Below are positions 43,559 through 52,180 of a stretch of 64,000 nt of DNA, one piece after another. The DNA lies in assembly GCA_963696875.1 (NCBI GenBank), contig CAVOLQ010000001.1, forward strand, positions 434,001 through 498,000, in the 5' to 3' direction. Under the pieces are notes generated by a model, which was not told where the DNA came from, did not search any database, and saw nothing but the letters and a program-made list of their open reading frames with translations. The translations under genes were made by a program, and so were the position numbers. Source of the stretch: Albibacterium sp963696875. Its GTDB lineage: Bacteria > Bacteroidota > Bacteroidia > Sphingobacteriales > Sphingobacteriaceae. Each line of letters begins with the position of its first letter. Within the stretch, counting starts at the first letter, position 1.

Positions 43559-43599
43559 TATATAACCACCTATAAATTATAAACTTAAATACAGACTCT

Positions 43600-44736
43600 A
43601 TGGTATACTTGACCGAAAATAACAAAATGGTCCAGCAAATGGCACGAGACTTTGCAGAAAAGCATATTCGACCATTTGTGATGGAATGGGACGAAGCTCA
43701 AATCTTCCCTGTCGAAACTTTCAAACAAATGGGAGAATTGGGCTTAATGGGTATACTCGTTCCTGAAGAATACGGGGGTTCGGGCTTTGGATACCAAGAA
43801 TATGTAACCACCATTGTAGAAATTTCGAAAGTATGTGGGTCTATTGGACTCTCTCTTGCCGCACATAACTCACTTTGTACAGGGCATATTTTGGCCTTTG
43901 GGAGTGAGGAACAGAAAAGAAAATGGCTGCCGCGCTTGGCATCAGCGGAATGGATCGGTGCCTGGGGATTAACAGAAGCAAATACGGGTTCGGATGCCAT
44001 GAGGATGAATACTACTGCAGTTTTGGATGGAGATGAATACGTTATTAATGGATCAAAGAATTGGATAACTCATGGAAAGTCAGGGAATCTTGCCGTGGTA
44101 ATGGTTCGTACAGGAGAAAAAGGGCGATCTGACGGTATTTCTACAATTGTTATTGAAAAGAGTACACCAGGCTTTACTCACGGGAAAAAAGAGAACAAAT
44201 TAGGAATGCGTGCTTCCGAAACTACAGAGCTCATCTTTGATAATTGCCGTGTTCCAAAAGAGAATTTACTTGGTAAGGAAGGGGAAGGATTCAAGCAGGC
44301 TATGAGCGTACTAGATGGCGGGAGAATATCAATCGCCGCACTTTCTTTAGGTATAGCTAAGGGCGCCTTTAATGCGGCAATAAATTATGCTAAGGAAAGG
44401 CACCAGTTTGGAAAACCGATTGCAAGCTTTCAAGGCATTTCGTTTAAATTAGCGGATATGGCGACTGAAATCGAGGCTTCGGAATTACTGATCCGGAATG
44501 CTGCAGATAGGAAAAATAACGGGAAGTCAGTAGTTAAACAATCTGCAATGGCTAAATACTTCGCCTCTGAAGTTGCGGTGAAGTGTTCAACTGAAGCCGT
44601 ACAGATTTTTGGAGGCTATGGTTATACTAAAGATTTTCCGGTGGAAAAGTTTTATAGAGACTCAAAGCTTTGCACAATAGGAGAGGGGACTTCTGAAATT
44701 CAGAAGATTGTTATTGCACGTGAGGCGTTAAGATAA
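43600..44736 (+). CDS. Acyl-CoA dehydrogenase (short/branched-chain type)
   Basis: Oxidises acyl-CoA to enoyl-CoA with FAD, passing electrons to ETF. Its 378 residues are the standard soluble length. The N-terminal helical domain is followed by the FAD-contact stretch GAWGLTEANTGSDAMRM (about 125-141). The C-terminal helical domain contains YAKERHQFGKPIASFQGISF and the catalytic-base region LCTIGEGTSEIQKIVIARE (Glu about 362). Chain-length preference cannot be fixed; butyryl- or 2-methylbutyryl-CoA is likely. It stands alone with its own promoter. Confidence 0.94.
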   Translation: MVYLTENNKMVQQMARDFAEKHIRPFVMEWDEAQIFPVETFKQMGELGLMGILVPEEYGGSGFGYQEYVTTIVEISKVCGSIGLSLAAHNSLCTGHILAFGSEEQKRKWLPRLASAEWIGAWGLTEANTGSDAMRMNTTAVLDGDEYVINGSKNWITHGKSGNLAVVMVRTGEKGRSDGISTIVIEKSTPGFTHGKKENKLGMRASETTELIFDNCRVPKENLLGKEGEGFKQAMSVLDGGRISIAALSLGIAKGAFNAAINYAKERHQFGKPIASFQGISFKLADMATEIEASELLIRNAADRKNNGKSVVKQSAMAKYFASEVAVKCSTEAVQIFGGYGYTKDFPVEKFYRDSKLCTIGEGTSEIQKIVIAREALR

Positions 44737-44786
44737 ACAGGCAATTTTTTCTATCAAAAAATTAACCAAATGTAATGAGGTTTTCT

Positions 44787-44818
44787 TTTGATTAAAGTAA
44801 AATCTTTCATTACATTTG
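44787..44818 (+). promoter_or_regulatory. Promoter of tRNA-Ala
   Basis: TTTG (44787-44790), a 20-base spacer and TACATTTG (44811-44818) form a full consensus promoter ending ten bases before the tRNA. Confidence 0.8.
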
Positions 44819-44827
44819 CACCTTCAT

Positions 44828-44901
44828 GGGGGATTAGCTCATTTGGCTAGAGCGCTTCGCTGGCAGTGAAGAGGTGGTCGGTTCGAATCCGACATTCTCC
44901 A
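44828..44901 (+). tRNA. tRNA-Ala (anticodon GGC)
   Basis: A 74-base cloverleaf with acceptor GGGGGAT pairing ATTCTCC with two wobbles, anticodon loop CTGGCAG with anticodon GGC, and T-arm GTCGG-TTCGAAT-CCGAC. CCA is only partly present after the discriminator. Confidence 0.95.
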
Positions 44902-44911
44902 CATCAATTCT

Positions 44912-44955
44912 AAACAAGTCTGTATCATAAATCAAAATCAGACTTGTTTTTTTAT
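44912..44955 (+). terminator. Terminator of tRNA-Ala
   Basis: AAACAAGTCTG and CAGACTTGTTT pair over 11 bp around a 16-base loop and are followed by more T. Confidence 0.75.
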
Positions 44956-45058
44956 TTTTCATTCCAGCCTCTTATTGAATTTTCGAAAAATATCTGTGCT
45001 AGTTATTCAGGGATTGATGATCGTGTCTTTGAAGACTAGCTGACACTTCAAAAGTTAA

Positions 45059-45107
45059 ACTTATGCGGTCTCCACCGCATAGAAGGACTGGTGGAGACTG
45101 CGTAAGT
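45059..45107. repeat. Intergenic inverted repeat (18-bp arms)
   Basis: ACTTATGCGGTCTCCACC and GGTGGAGACTGCGTAAGT are complementary over 18 bp with two G-U-compatible changes around a 13-base loop. No T tract follows on either side, so it is not a normal terminator. It lies 36 bases past the stop of the minus-strand receptor gene and could be a palindromic repeat or a structured 3' end. Confidence 0.6.
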
Positions 45108-45143
45108 CAGATTTATAAAATTATTTTTCTTTTAGACGATTCT

Positions 45144-47846
45144 CTAATCAATTTGGAAAGATATTCCTGCAAATATCATTCGCCCGAACTGTGGACCTCC
45201 AAATATTTGTTTGTTATAGGCATTGGTTAAGTTAGATCCTCCGATTTGTATAGCAGAATTATAGTATCCTAATTTATAAGAAACCGAAGCATCAAAGGTA
45301 GCTATTTTATCAATTGGTCCTATATCAAACGGATATTCATAATTGAATGCATCTTGCCATTTGTAGTTTACGGTATACGAAAGTTTATTGAAAATTTCAC
45401 CATCCATTCCAATATTAAACTTATTTTCAGGGGTGTTGTAATAGGCTAGGAATCCTTCGGGAACGTCTCCCATTTTGCTATAGGAATAGTTCGCATTTAG
45501 GTTAAACTCTTTTTGAAAATTATATCCAACCGCAATTGTTAAGCCTTGCGTTTTGATTTCCTGATTGTTATTAAACCAAACTTGGATGACTCGAGTTGGG
45601 CTATTCGGGTCATTCAAGCGATTGCGCACAGTTCCATCAGCGCCAGGCGCAGCACCAACTGCTACCAAGGTTTCGGGTATGGTAGGTCTGCTGCCATTTG
45701 TGTTTCCTATAAAAGGTTGAGCTCCAATAAAGTTGTTATAATTACTTAGGTAATAACTGATGTCGATAAAGGCTTTTTCGCTTATCACTGATTTATATCC
45801 TATTTCCCAAGTTTTCACCTGTTCTAAATCCAGACGTGAAGCGTTGAAATCGAAATCTTTAGAACCACCAGCAACGGCTCCTATATTTGCTTGCGGATTT
45901 CCTTGCGTTAGTAAAGTTGTGTTATAGCCTTGAAAGCCATTTCTAACGTTTCCTAATAGAAGTGCATTCCCGATGTCTAATTGAATAAACTGATCTATTT
46001 GGGCGGGACTTCTAAAAGCGGTAGCATAGCTCGTTCTTAGGTTGTTTTGACGTTTTTCGCCAAAGGTATAAACGGCTGACGCTCTTGGTGATAATTTAGA
46101 ATCAAAATTCTTAAAGAAATCTATCCGTGAAGCGATCTGTAGTTTCAATTGATTATTGAAAAAGCCTTTTCCAGCCTGTCCATAAAACCCAAATTCATGA
46201 TTTTCGATGCGATCGCCTCCAGGTGTATCTTCAAATACAGAACCTTGTGAGGATAATCCGAAGGAACGATATGCACCTCCAACGATTAAATCTATAACAT
46301 CAAGTTTGAAATCATATTGACCACTAAGGTCAGTCATGATGGAGTTTACAGGAAGTCTTGAGCCTGCGGGTTGATTTAATTCAACATTGTGTTTACGTAA
46401 GGCGTTGAAAGCGTCCGATCCTTCTTTTGGCCACGTAGCTTCAGCAGCAGCATGAGCTTGAGCAGGAGTTGCTCCTTGTTGCAATGCACCACCATAAGTC
46501 CCGAAAAACAATCCTGCATAACTTGGAGCGCCTCCAGGAAGGGCAGGCAAGCCGGCTGCAGTAGGATTTAACGTTGCCATACGTGCACCTAAGAAGCTCA
46601 GGTCATAAGAGTCCTTGCCATAATCAACCGTTCTGAACCCTCTCACAAACCAATTGTCACTTTTTAACTCTGCTTTAAATTGGTCAACACGAAGGTTCTT
46701 TAAACGATAGCGACTGGTAGATTGATAACTAGTTGTACCGCCTGCGGTCTTATAGTCGACTGTAGCTTTTAAATTATCTGTGATTAAGTAGGAAATACTA
46801 GGATTAAAACGGTAACCGGTGGTCTTATTATCATCATTGATTAATTCTGCTTCAGACCATCCTGGTGTATAGATCACTTGACCTGGTACGATAGTAATAC
46901 CCGCTTGAGCCGTACTTATTTCTCCATATTTATTCAACGCATCATATCCAAAAGGCGAAGTTGGGACATTATTAGTTGATGAAGTGATGCGCTTTGGAGA
47001 GAAGTCGTTTGCCATCCAATCGTCTGCGGTAAAATAGGTTCCATTGATTTTGAATGCAAATTTTTCGCTTAACTTTTTGGCGAAGCGCACTTGTCCATCA
47101 AATAAACTTCTACTGCCGCCTTTTAATTTTACAGAAAGGCCCTCACTATAAAACGGGTCTTTTGAATTGGTAATCAAAACTCCGTTAAATGCATTGGCAC
47201 CATACAAGGCAGATGCTGGACCATGAATAATTTCAATTGAGTTGATGTCTAATTCCGGTACGCCTAACATATTTCCTGCGTTAAGGTTTAAGCTCGGTAC
47301 TTGAGTATCCACATAATCTGCCAGTTGAATCATGCGCTCAGATTTGGGACTATTAAAACCTCTAGTAGACATTGCCGTGAATAGCATGGATGAGCTGTTT
47401 ACATCAACACCAGGGAAATGCCCGAGTGTACTAAATAGCTCAGGGCCACCACCGGCTAGTATCTGTTTCGCGCTAACCTTCGTTACTGTCACCGGCGCTT
47501 CAAGGAGGCGTTCCTCCATTCTTGATACTGAAATTACAACTTCATCCAATTCAGATCTAGATTCTTGAAGAACCACATCCAATGAAGTTGAGCCTGTAGG
47601 TACTGATAAGATTTGTTGAACGTAGCCTATTGATGTGAAAACCAATTGAGTGTTAGGTTTTATACTGAGACTGAATCGTCCATCAGCATCTGTTGTTGTT
47701 CCTCTAAATGTGTTTTCCATAACAACAGTGACGTAGGGCAGGGGATTGCCCGATTCATCTTTTACTGTGCCCGATATATTAATATCTTGCGCAAAAGTCA
47801 GGGAATAAAATGCCATAAACAGCATTAATAATAAAATTTTTTTCAT
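45144..47846 (-). CDS. TonB-dependent receptor
   Basis: Product of 900 residues. A signal peptide (about 1-20) precedes a carboxypeptidase-regulatory-like domain (about 22-100, ISGTVKDESGNPLPYVTVVMEN). The plug includes VSRMEERLLEAPVTVTKVSAKQIL and IEIIHGPASALYGANAFNGVL, and the barrel ends in FAGISFQID. It has no SusD, so it is an ordinary siderophore/cofactor/peptide-type receptor with unknown ligand. No iron or vitamin genes lie near it. The gene stands alone. Confidence 0.93.
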   Translation of the reverse strand: MKKILLLMLFMAFYSLTFAQDINISGTVKDESGNPLPYVTVVMENTFRGTTTDADGRFSLSIKPNTQLVFTSIGYVQQILSVPTGSTSLDVVLQESRSELDEVVISVSRMEERLLEAPVTVTKVSAKQILAGGGPELFSTLGHFPGVDVNSSSMLFTAMSTRGFNSPKSERMIQLADYVDTQVPSLNLNAGNMLGVPELDINSIEIIHGPASALYGANAFNGVLITNSKDPFYSEGLSVKLKGGSRSLFDGQVRFAKKLSEKFAFKINGTYFTADDWMANDFSPKRITSSTNNVPTSPFGYDALNKYGEISTAQAGITIVPGQVIYTPGWSEAELINDDNKTTGYRFNPSISYLITDNLKATVDYKTAGGTTSYQSTSRYRLKNLRVDQFKAELKSDNWFVRGFRTVDYGKDSYDLSFLGARMATLNPTAAGLPALPGGAPSYAGLFFGTYGGALQQGATPAQAHAAAEATWPKEGSDAFNALRKHNVELNQPAGSRLPVNSIMTDLSGQYDFKLDVIDLIVGGAYRSFGLSSQGSVFEDTPGGDRIENHEFGFYGQAGKGFFNNQLKLQIASRIDFFKNFDSKLSPRASAVYTFGEKRQNNLRTSYATAFRSPAQIDQFIQLDIGNALLLGNVRNGFQGYNTTLLTQGNPQANIGAVAGGSKDFDFNASRLDLEQVKTWEIGYKSVISEKAFIDISYYLSNYNNFIGAQPFIGNTNGSRPTIPETLVAVGAAPGADGTVRNRLNDPNSPTRVIQVWFNNNQEIKTQGLTIAVGYNFQKEFNLNANYSYSKMGDVPEGFLAYYNTPENKFNIGMDGEIFNKLSYTVNYKWQDAFNYEYPFDIGPIDKIATFDASVSYKLGYYNSAIQIGGSNLTNAYNKQIFGGPQFGRMIFAGISFQID

Positions 47847-47980
47847 AGGGTTTGGTTTTAGGTTGATAATAGCTAAACATAGCCTATAAAAGTGACATTT
47901 CTAAATATTCTCTACATAATTCCAATTAATTTATTACCATTATATTTGGCAAGTTATTACTGTGCACTTATTAATTAAAA

Positions 47981-48024
47981 ACAAAAAAAACCTCAAAGGA
48001 ATGATCCTTTGAGGTTTTTTTTGT
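47981..48024 (-). terminator. Terminator after groEL
   Basis: A perfect 20-bp stem (CCTCAAAGGA pairing TCCTTTGAGG with flanking A8/T8) closes around ATGA, 45 bases beyond the groEL stop. It can also work on the other strand. Confidence 0.85.
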
Positions 48025-48068
48025 TAGATTCTTGCTCTTTCCGGCAAGATTGGTATGATGAGAATGGA

Positions 48069-49703
48069 TTACATCATTCCGCCCATTCCGCCGCCCATTT
48101 GTGGAGCTCCACCTGCAGGCTCATCTTCTTGAGCGTCTGCTAATATTACTTCTGTAGTTAATAGCATAGAAGCAATAGATGCCGCATTTTCTAAGGCAAT
48201 ACGTGAAACTTTAGTAGGATCGATTACACCTGCACTAATTAAGTTTTCATATACACCTGTACGAGCATTGTATCCGAAATCGCCTTTTCCTTCTTTTATT
48301 TTTTGAATAACGATCGAACCTTCGACACCTGCGTTATTACAGATTTGACGAAGAGGCTCTTCGATAGCACGTTTAATGATGTTGATTCCTGTGTTTTCGT
48401 CATCAGTTTCTCCTTTAACGTCTTCTAAAGCTTCAATTGCACGGATGAAAGCTACACCTCCACCAGCAACGATTCCTTCTTCAACAGCTGCGCGCGTTGC
48501 ATGTAATGCATCGTCAACTCGGTCTTTTTTCTCTTTCATCTCTACTTCTGTAGCAGCACCAACGTATAGTACTGCAACTCCGCCCGCTAGTTTAGCTAAA
48601 CGCTCTTGTAGTTTTTCACGGTCGTAATCAGAAGTTGTCGATTCGATTTGTGCTTTGATTTGGTTAACCCGACCCTTGATATCATCAGAGTTTCCAGAAC
48701 CATTTATCATTGTTGTGTTATCCTTGTCGATCAAGATTCGTTCTGCTTGACCTAAGTAAGAAAGTTCAGCATTTTCTAACTTATATCCTCTTTCTTCAGA
48801 AATTACTGTTCCACCTGTTAAGATTGCGATGTCTTCTAACATAGCTTTTCTACGGTCACCGAAACCTGGAGCTTTAACCGCTGCTACTTTAAGAGATCCA
48901 CGGATTTTATTTACAACAAGAGTAGCCAAAGCTTCACCGTCTAAATCCTCAGCAATAATTAAAAGAGGTTTACCTGTTTGAACTTGTTTTTCTAAAATAG
49001 GAAGTAATTCTTTCATGTTGCTGATCTTTTTATCATAGATCAAAACATAAGGGTTTTCTAAATCTACTTCCATCTTGTCGGTATTGGTAACAAAATACGG
49101 AGATAAATAACCTCTGTCAAACTGCATACCTTCAACCGTTTTTACTTCGGTTTCCGTTCCTTTTGCTTCTTCGACAGTAATAACGCCGTCTTTTCCTACC
49201 TTGCTCATCGCTTCAGCAATCAATGATCCGATTACTTCATCGTTATTTGCGGAAATAGAGGCTACTTGCTTTATTTTATTATTGTCATCACCAACGCTGG
49301 TTGACTGAGACTGAATATTTTTAACAACTGCAGCAACAGCTTTATCGATACCGCGTTTTAAATCCATCGGATTTGCTCCAGCAGCTACGTTTTTAACACC
49401 TGCAGCAACAATTGCTTGAGCCAAAACAGTTGCAGTAGTTGTTCCGTCACCTGCTTGATCAGCAGTTTTAGAGGCTACCTCTTTAACCATTTGGGCACCC
49501 ATATTTTCCATGGGATCCTTTAAATCAATTTCTTTTGCAACGGAAACACCGTCTTTTGTAATTGCAGGTGAGCCAAATTTTTTCTCGATAATTACGTTAC
49601 GACCTTTAGGTCCTAAGGTTACTTTAACTGCATTTGCAAGCGTGTCAACACCTCTTTTGAGTGCGTCACGTGCTTCAATGTCGTATTTTATTTCTTTAGC
49701 CAT
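48069..49703 (-). CDS. groEL: Chaperonin GroEL
   Basis: Forms the 14-mer folding chamber in the cytoplasm with GroES. It has 544 residues with the complete equatorial, intermediate and apical domains. Visible are the ATP-binding GDGTTTATVLAQAI (about 86-99), AAVEEGIVAGGGVAFIRAI (about 403-421) and the C-terminal GGM-rich tail (GGAPQMGGGMGGMM). It lies 105 bp after groES in one operon. Confidence 0.98.
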   Translation of the reverse strand: MAKEIKYDIEARDALKRGVDTLANAVKVTLGPKGRNVIIEKKFGSPAITKDGVSVAKEIDLKDPMENMGAQMVKEVASKTADQAGDGTTTATVLAQAIVAAGVKNVAAGANPMDLKRGIDKAVAAVVKNIQSQSTSVGDDNNKIKQVASISANNDEVIGSLIAEAMSKVGKDGVITVEEAKGTETEVKTVEGMQFDRGYLSPYFVTNTDKMEVDLENPYVLIYDKKISNMKELLPILEKQVQTGKPLLIIAEDLDGEALATLVVNKIRGSLKVAAVKAPGFGDRRKAMLEDIAILTGGTVISEERGYKLENAELSYLGQAERILIDKDNTTMINGSGNSDDIKGRVNQIKAQIESTTSDYDREKLQERLAKLAGGVAVLYVGAATEVEMKEKKDRVDDALHATRAAVEEGIVAGGGVAFIRAIEALEDVKGETDDENTGINIIKRAIEEPLRQICNNAGVEGSIVIQKIKEGKGDFGYNARTGVYENLISAGVIDPTKVSRIALENAASIASMLLTTEVILADAQEDEPAGGAPQMGGGMGGMM

Positions 49704-49808
49704 TTTGTATATTTTTTCTAATTAAAAAACCAATTAATTTGATTCTTCTAAAGGATGATTTCTTATAAATTCAATGAAAATAGATAGAAATGAGCGGATG
49801 CTCTTTTC

Positions 49809-50084
49809 TTACAATATCGCATAGATATCGGATTCGCGCATAATTAGATATTCCTTACCTTCATAGGTAATTTCAGTTCCTGCATATTTGCCATAAAGAA
49901 CTTCATCTCCTACTTTTACGGTTAAAGGTTCATCAACTTTACCATTTCCAACAGCCACTACGTTTCCGCGCTGAGGTTTTTCTTTCGCAGTATCTGGGAT
50001 ATAGATACCTGAAGCTGTTTTTTCTTCTGCCTGAGCGGCTTCTATTACCACTCGGTCTCCGATAGGTTTAATGTTTAATGCCAT
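49809..50084 (-). CDS. groES: Co-chaperonin GroES
   Basis: The heptameric lid of GroEL. It has 91 residues with the N-terminal IKPIGDRVVIEAAQAEEKTASGI, the mobile loop around 16-32, and the C-terminal YAGTEITYEGKEYLIMRESDIYAIL. The upstream DNA lacks a CIRCE element but contains CTGTCA repeats (50226-50251). It lies at the end of the conserved miaB-to-secG gene series. Confidence 0.97.
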   Translation of the reverse strand: MALNIKPIGDRVVIEAAQAEEKTASGIYIPDTAKEKPQRGNVVAVGNGKVDEPLTVKVGDEVLYGKYAGTEITYEGKEYLIMRESDIYAIL

Positions 50085-50225
50085 AATGATATAAATTAAT
50101 TTTGTTTTTCTAATTGCTTTTGAAGTGTCATTAATTGTGCCAGATGACCATAAAGGCTTATTGTTGCCATTTTTGCACTTTTATTAAGGTAAACAAAAAG
50201 AAAAAAGTCGTTTGTTCAAGGGTGG

Positions 50226-50251
50226 TTGACAGACTGTCAGTGGCTGTCAGG
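50226..50251 (-). promoter_or_regulatory. CTGTCA repeats upstream of groES
   Basis: GACAG-A-CTGTC is a perfect short palindrome, followed by a further GGCTGTCAGG; in all three CTGTCA/TGACAG units occur within 26 bases, about 140 bases before the groES start. They could serve heat-shock control, which is inference. No TAnnTTTG element is seen nearby. Confidence 0.35.
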
Positions 50252-50271
50252 TTTTGGAAAATACAAAGGCG

Positions 50272-50329
50272 TTAAAATAATGGATCGTTGAGCCGGATTA
50301 ATATCGAGATCAACGATCCATTATTTTAA
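50272..50329 (-). terminator. Perfect 20-bp hairpin after secG
   Basis: TTAAAATAATGGATCGTTGA and its exact complement lie around an 18-base loop, 38 bases past the secG stop. The arms end in A/T-rich sequence that can act as the U tract, but the large loop is unusual for a terminator. Confidence 0.6.
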
Positions 50330-50367
50330 TAGCCTAGAATGCTATAGGTGAAGAAAAGCTATGTGAT

Positions 50368-50712
50368 TTATTCCCCTGACGTATCTGTCGGAGTTTCAAC
50401 CGGCGCTACTGGACTTGTAGTTGGCGCTGTTGGTACCGTAGTTGGAACAATTTGTTCATGAAGGTCAGAGCTTGATCCTCTAGAAGTTGTTCCCGGTTTT
50501 ACGACGTTTATCATTAGTGAAAAAACCATGATCGAAATCACTAAGACCCAAGTTCCCTTTTCTAGGATGTCACCTGTTCTTTTTACTCCCATCAAGTTAT
50601 TGCTTCCTGAAAAATTAGAAGCTAGTCCGCCACCTTTAGGGTTTTGAATCAGTACGATAAATACTAATAAAACACAGGCAATTATAATAAGGGCGATTAG
50701 TAAATAGAACAT
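50368..50712 (-). CDS. secG: Preprotein translocase subunit SecG
   Basis: Part of the SecYEG channel in the inner membrane. It has 114 residues with two membrane spans (about 2-22 and 54-72) joined by the hallmark loop LIQNPKGGGLASNFSGSNNLMGVKR (about 21-45). A Pro/Thr/Ser-rich C-terminal tail, common in Bacteroidota SecG, ends TDTSGE. It lies 3 bp after the TPR gene in the operon. Confidence 0.94.
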   Translation of the reverse strand: MFYLLIALIIIACVLLVFIVLIQNPKGGGLASNFSGSNNLMGVKRTGDILEKGTWVLVISIMVFSLMINVVKPGTTSRGSSSDLHEQIVPTTVPTAPTTSPVAPVETPTDTSGE

Positions 50713-50715
50713 TTT

Positions 50716-51567
50716 TTATGGTTTTAAATTTTGTTTTTCGAGTTGTTTAATTAGATCGGCAAAATAAAGACTTTTTTCGGGAAATTTCAAACTTAATTTT
50801 TTATAAGTGTCAATAGCTTTGTGAAATAGTCCTTGTTCTGTATAAATTTTGGCTAAAGTTTCAGATACAAAACCAGATTCATCGATGGCACTTTTACGTG
50901 CTTTATTCTCTAAACTCACTTTTTCCGGAGAAGGAGCTTTGATTTGTGGATCTTCATTAATGAATTTTTCAATGATAGGATTTTCTTTTTTGAAGACTTT
51001 AAAAGGGATAGTTTTGCCTACACTTCCGTCACTCAACTTGAGTTCTGGATCTTGAATATGGAAGATATGTTCCCTCATTTGCTGATCGAGCGGATCTTTT
51101 TCGTCTAAATAGTCGCTCGATTTGGAAGGCGTCTTGTTTTGAATATAGGGTTGGTGGTTGTCTGCATGATCAAGCCGTGTTTTGTTTAACCACCATATAA
51201 AAGAGAAAGGCATTGATTCATCGTGGTATAAACTAGGTGCCTGCGGAATTACTTCTTTATCGGCCTCTGCAAACGTGATTTTGGTGTTTGGTAAAGGTAA
51301 CGCATCATCAATAATCTCGGTATCCGGTGAGTCAACATTATTGATAAACCGGTATAAAAGCTCTGATTGAGGAGTTACTAATGCGGCCTGCTGGAAGTAA
51401 ATCTTTGCATTTGGGTCTTTATTGATTACAGAATTCTTCGCTTTAATAAACCAAAAAGCACTGATATAGGGATATTGAGTTATAAGTTCACTTATAACAT
51501 CGGGGTTTACCAGGTTTGGATTGGTGATTAATTGTTTGAAAAAATTTGAACTCTTTTTTATTTCCAC
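50716..51567 (-). CDS. Tetratricopeptide-containing protein of the lptE-secG operon
   Basis: Product of 283 residues, starting at a GTG; no ATG occurs before residue 118. No signal peptide. The N-terminus (FKQLITNPNLVNPDVISELITQYPYISAFWFIKAK) and a C-terminal TPR-like pair (ETLAKIYTEQGLFHKAIDTYKKLSLKFP) flank a low-complexity middle. It is conserved in this position between lptE and secG in many Bacteroidota (recalled gene order). The function is unknown. Confidence 0.8.
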   Translation of the reverse strand: MEIKKSSNFFKQLITNPNLVNPDVISELITQYPYISAFWFIKAKNSVINKDPNAKIYFQQAALVTPQSELLYRFINNVDSPDTEIIDDALPLPNTKITFAEADKEVIPQAPSLYHDESMPFSFIWWLNKTRLDHADNHQPYIQNKTPSKSSDYLDEKDPLDQQMREHIFHIQDPELKLSDGSVGKTIPFKVFKKENPIIEKFINEDPQIKAPSPEKVSLENKARKSAIDESGFVSETLAKIYTEQGLFHKAIDTYKKLSLKFPEKSLYFADLIKQLEKQNLKP

Positions 51568-51659
51568 TCAAAAACAAAGATAATTTATTATTATTCAATT
51601 AGATAAATTTTATCAGAATAAATGTGAGCTTTCCTTCTCACGAGAGGTCATTCGCATAA

Positions 51660-52178
51660 TTACCAGTTTGCAAATGCACGGTTGAAGATATCTTCGGTTA
51701 GCATTGCGTTTATATCCTTAATAAGTTGCGGTTCTTGTGCTTGAATAGGTCCACTTGTCGTCGAAAAATCTTTATACCTACTGAAGTTCTGATCGAAACT
51801 TAATTTTTCATTTAACCTGCTCGTATACTTCACATTTACGGTTATTGTTAACCGATTTAACCCAGCCCGATTGTCTCCTTGAACCGCTGTAGGATTTATG
51901 CTATAGTCCGTTATTCTACCTTCAAAGCTTCCATCAGCATCTGTTCTAACTTGGCTTAAACGGGTTTGATTCCTTATTCGATCCTTTAATGCTTCGGTAA
52001 ATTCTTGACTCAGATACGGGACAACAATGGGTGCATTATTCTCGAAGAAGTCAATACTTACTGTTTTCATTTCAGCCGGAATTGAGGCGCCTGAAAAGCT
52101 ATAAAGACCGCAAGAGAAGTTACATAGAATCAAGAAAGAGACCAGAAATGCAGATGTTAATTTAAGATTTTGTAGCAT
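51660..52178 (-). CDS. lptE: LptE-family LPS assembly lipoprotein
   Basis: Product of 172 residues with a lipoprotein signal (lipobox CNFSC, Cys23). The LptE-like alpha/beta body includes PAEMKTVSIDFFENNAPIVVPYLSQEFTEALKDRI, and it plugs LptD in the outer membrane for lipopolysaccharide export. Bacteroidota LptE members are divergent from E. coli, but the SIDFFENNAP-type segment and C-terminal tail LTEDIFNRAFANW are typical. It starts 2 bp after the stop of the sigma-54 activator gene. Confidence 0.88.
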   Translation of the reverse strand: MLQNLKLTSAFLVSFLILCNFSCGLYSFSGASIPAEMKTVSIDFFENNAPIVVPYLSQEFTEALKDRIRNQTRLSQVRTDADGSFEGRITDYSINPTAVQGDNRAGLNRLTITVNVKYTSRLNEKLSFDQNFSRYKDFSTTSGPIQAQEPQLIKDINAMLTEDIFNRAFANW

Positions 52179-52180
52179 TA

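Noticed and set aside
50085..50225. CIRCE element for HrcA control of groES
   Set aside because: The motif TTAGCACTC-N9-GAGTGCTAA was looked for and not found in the upstream region.
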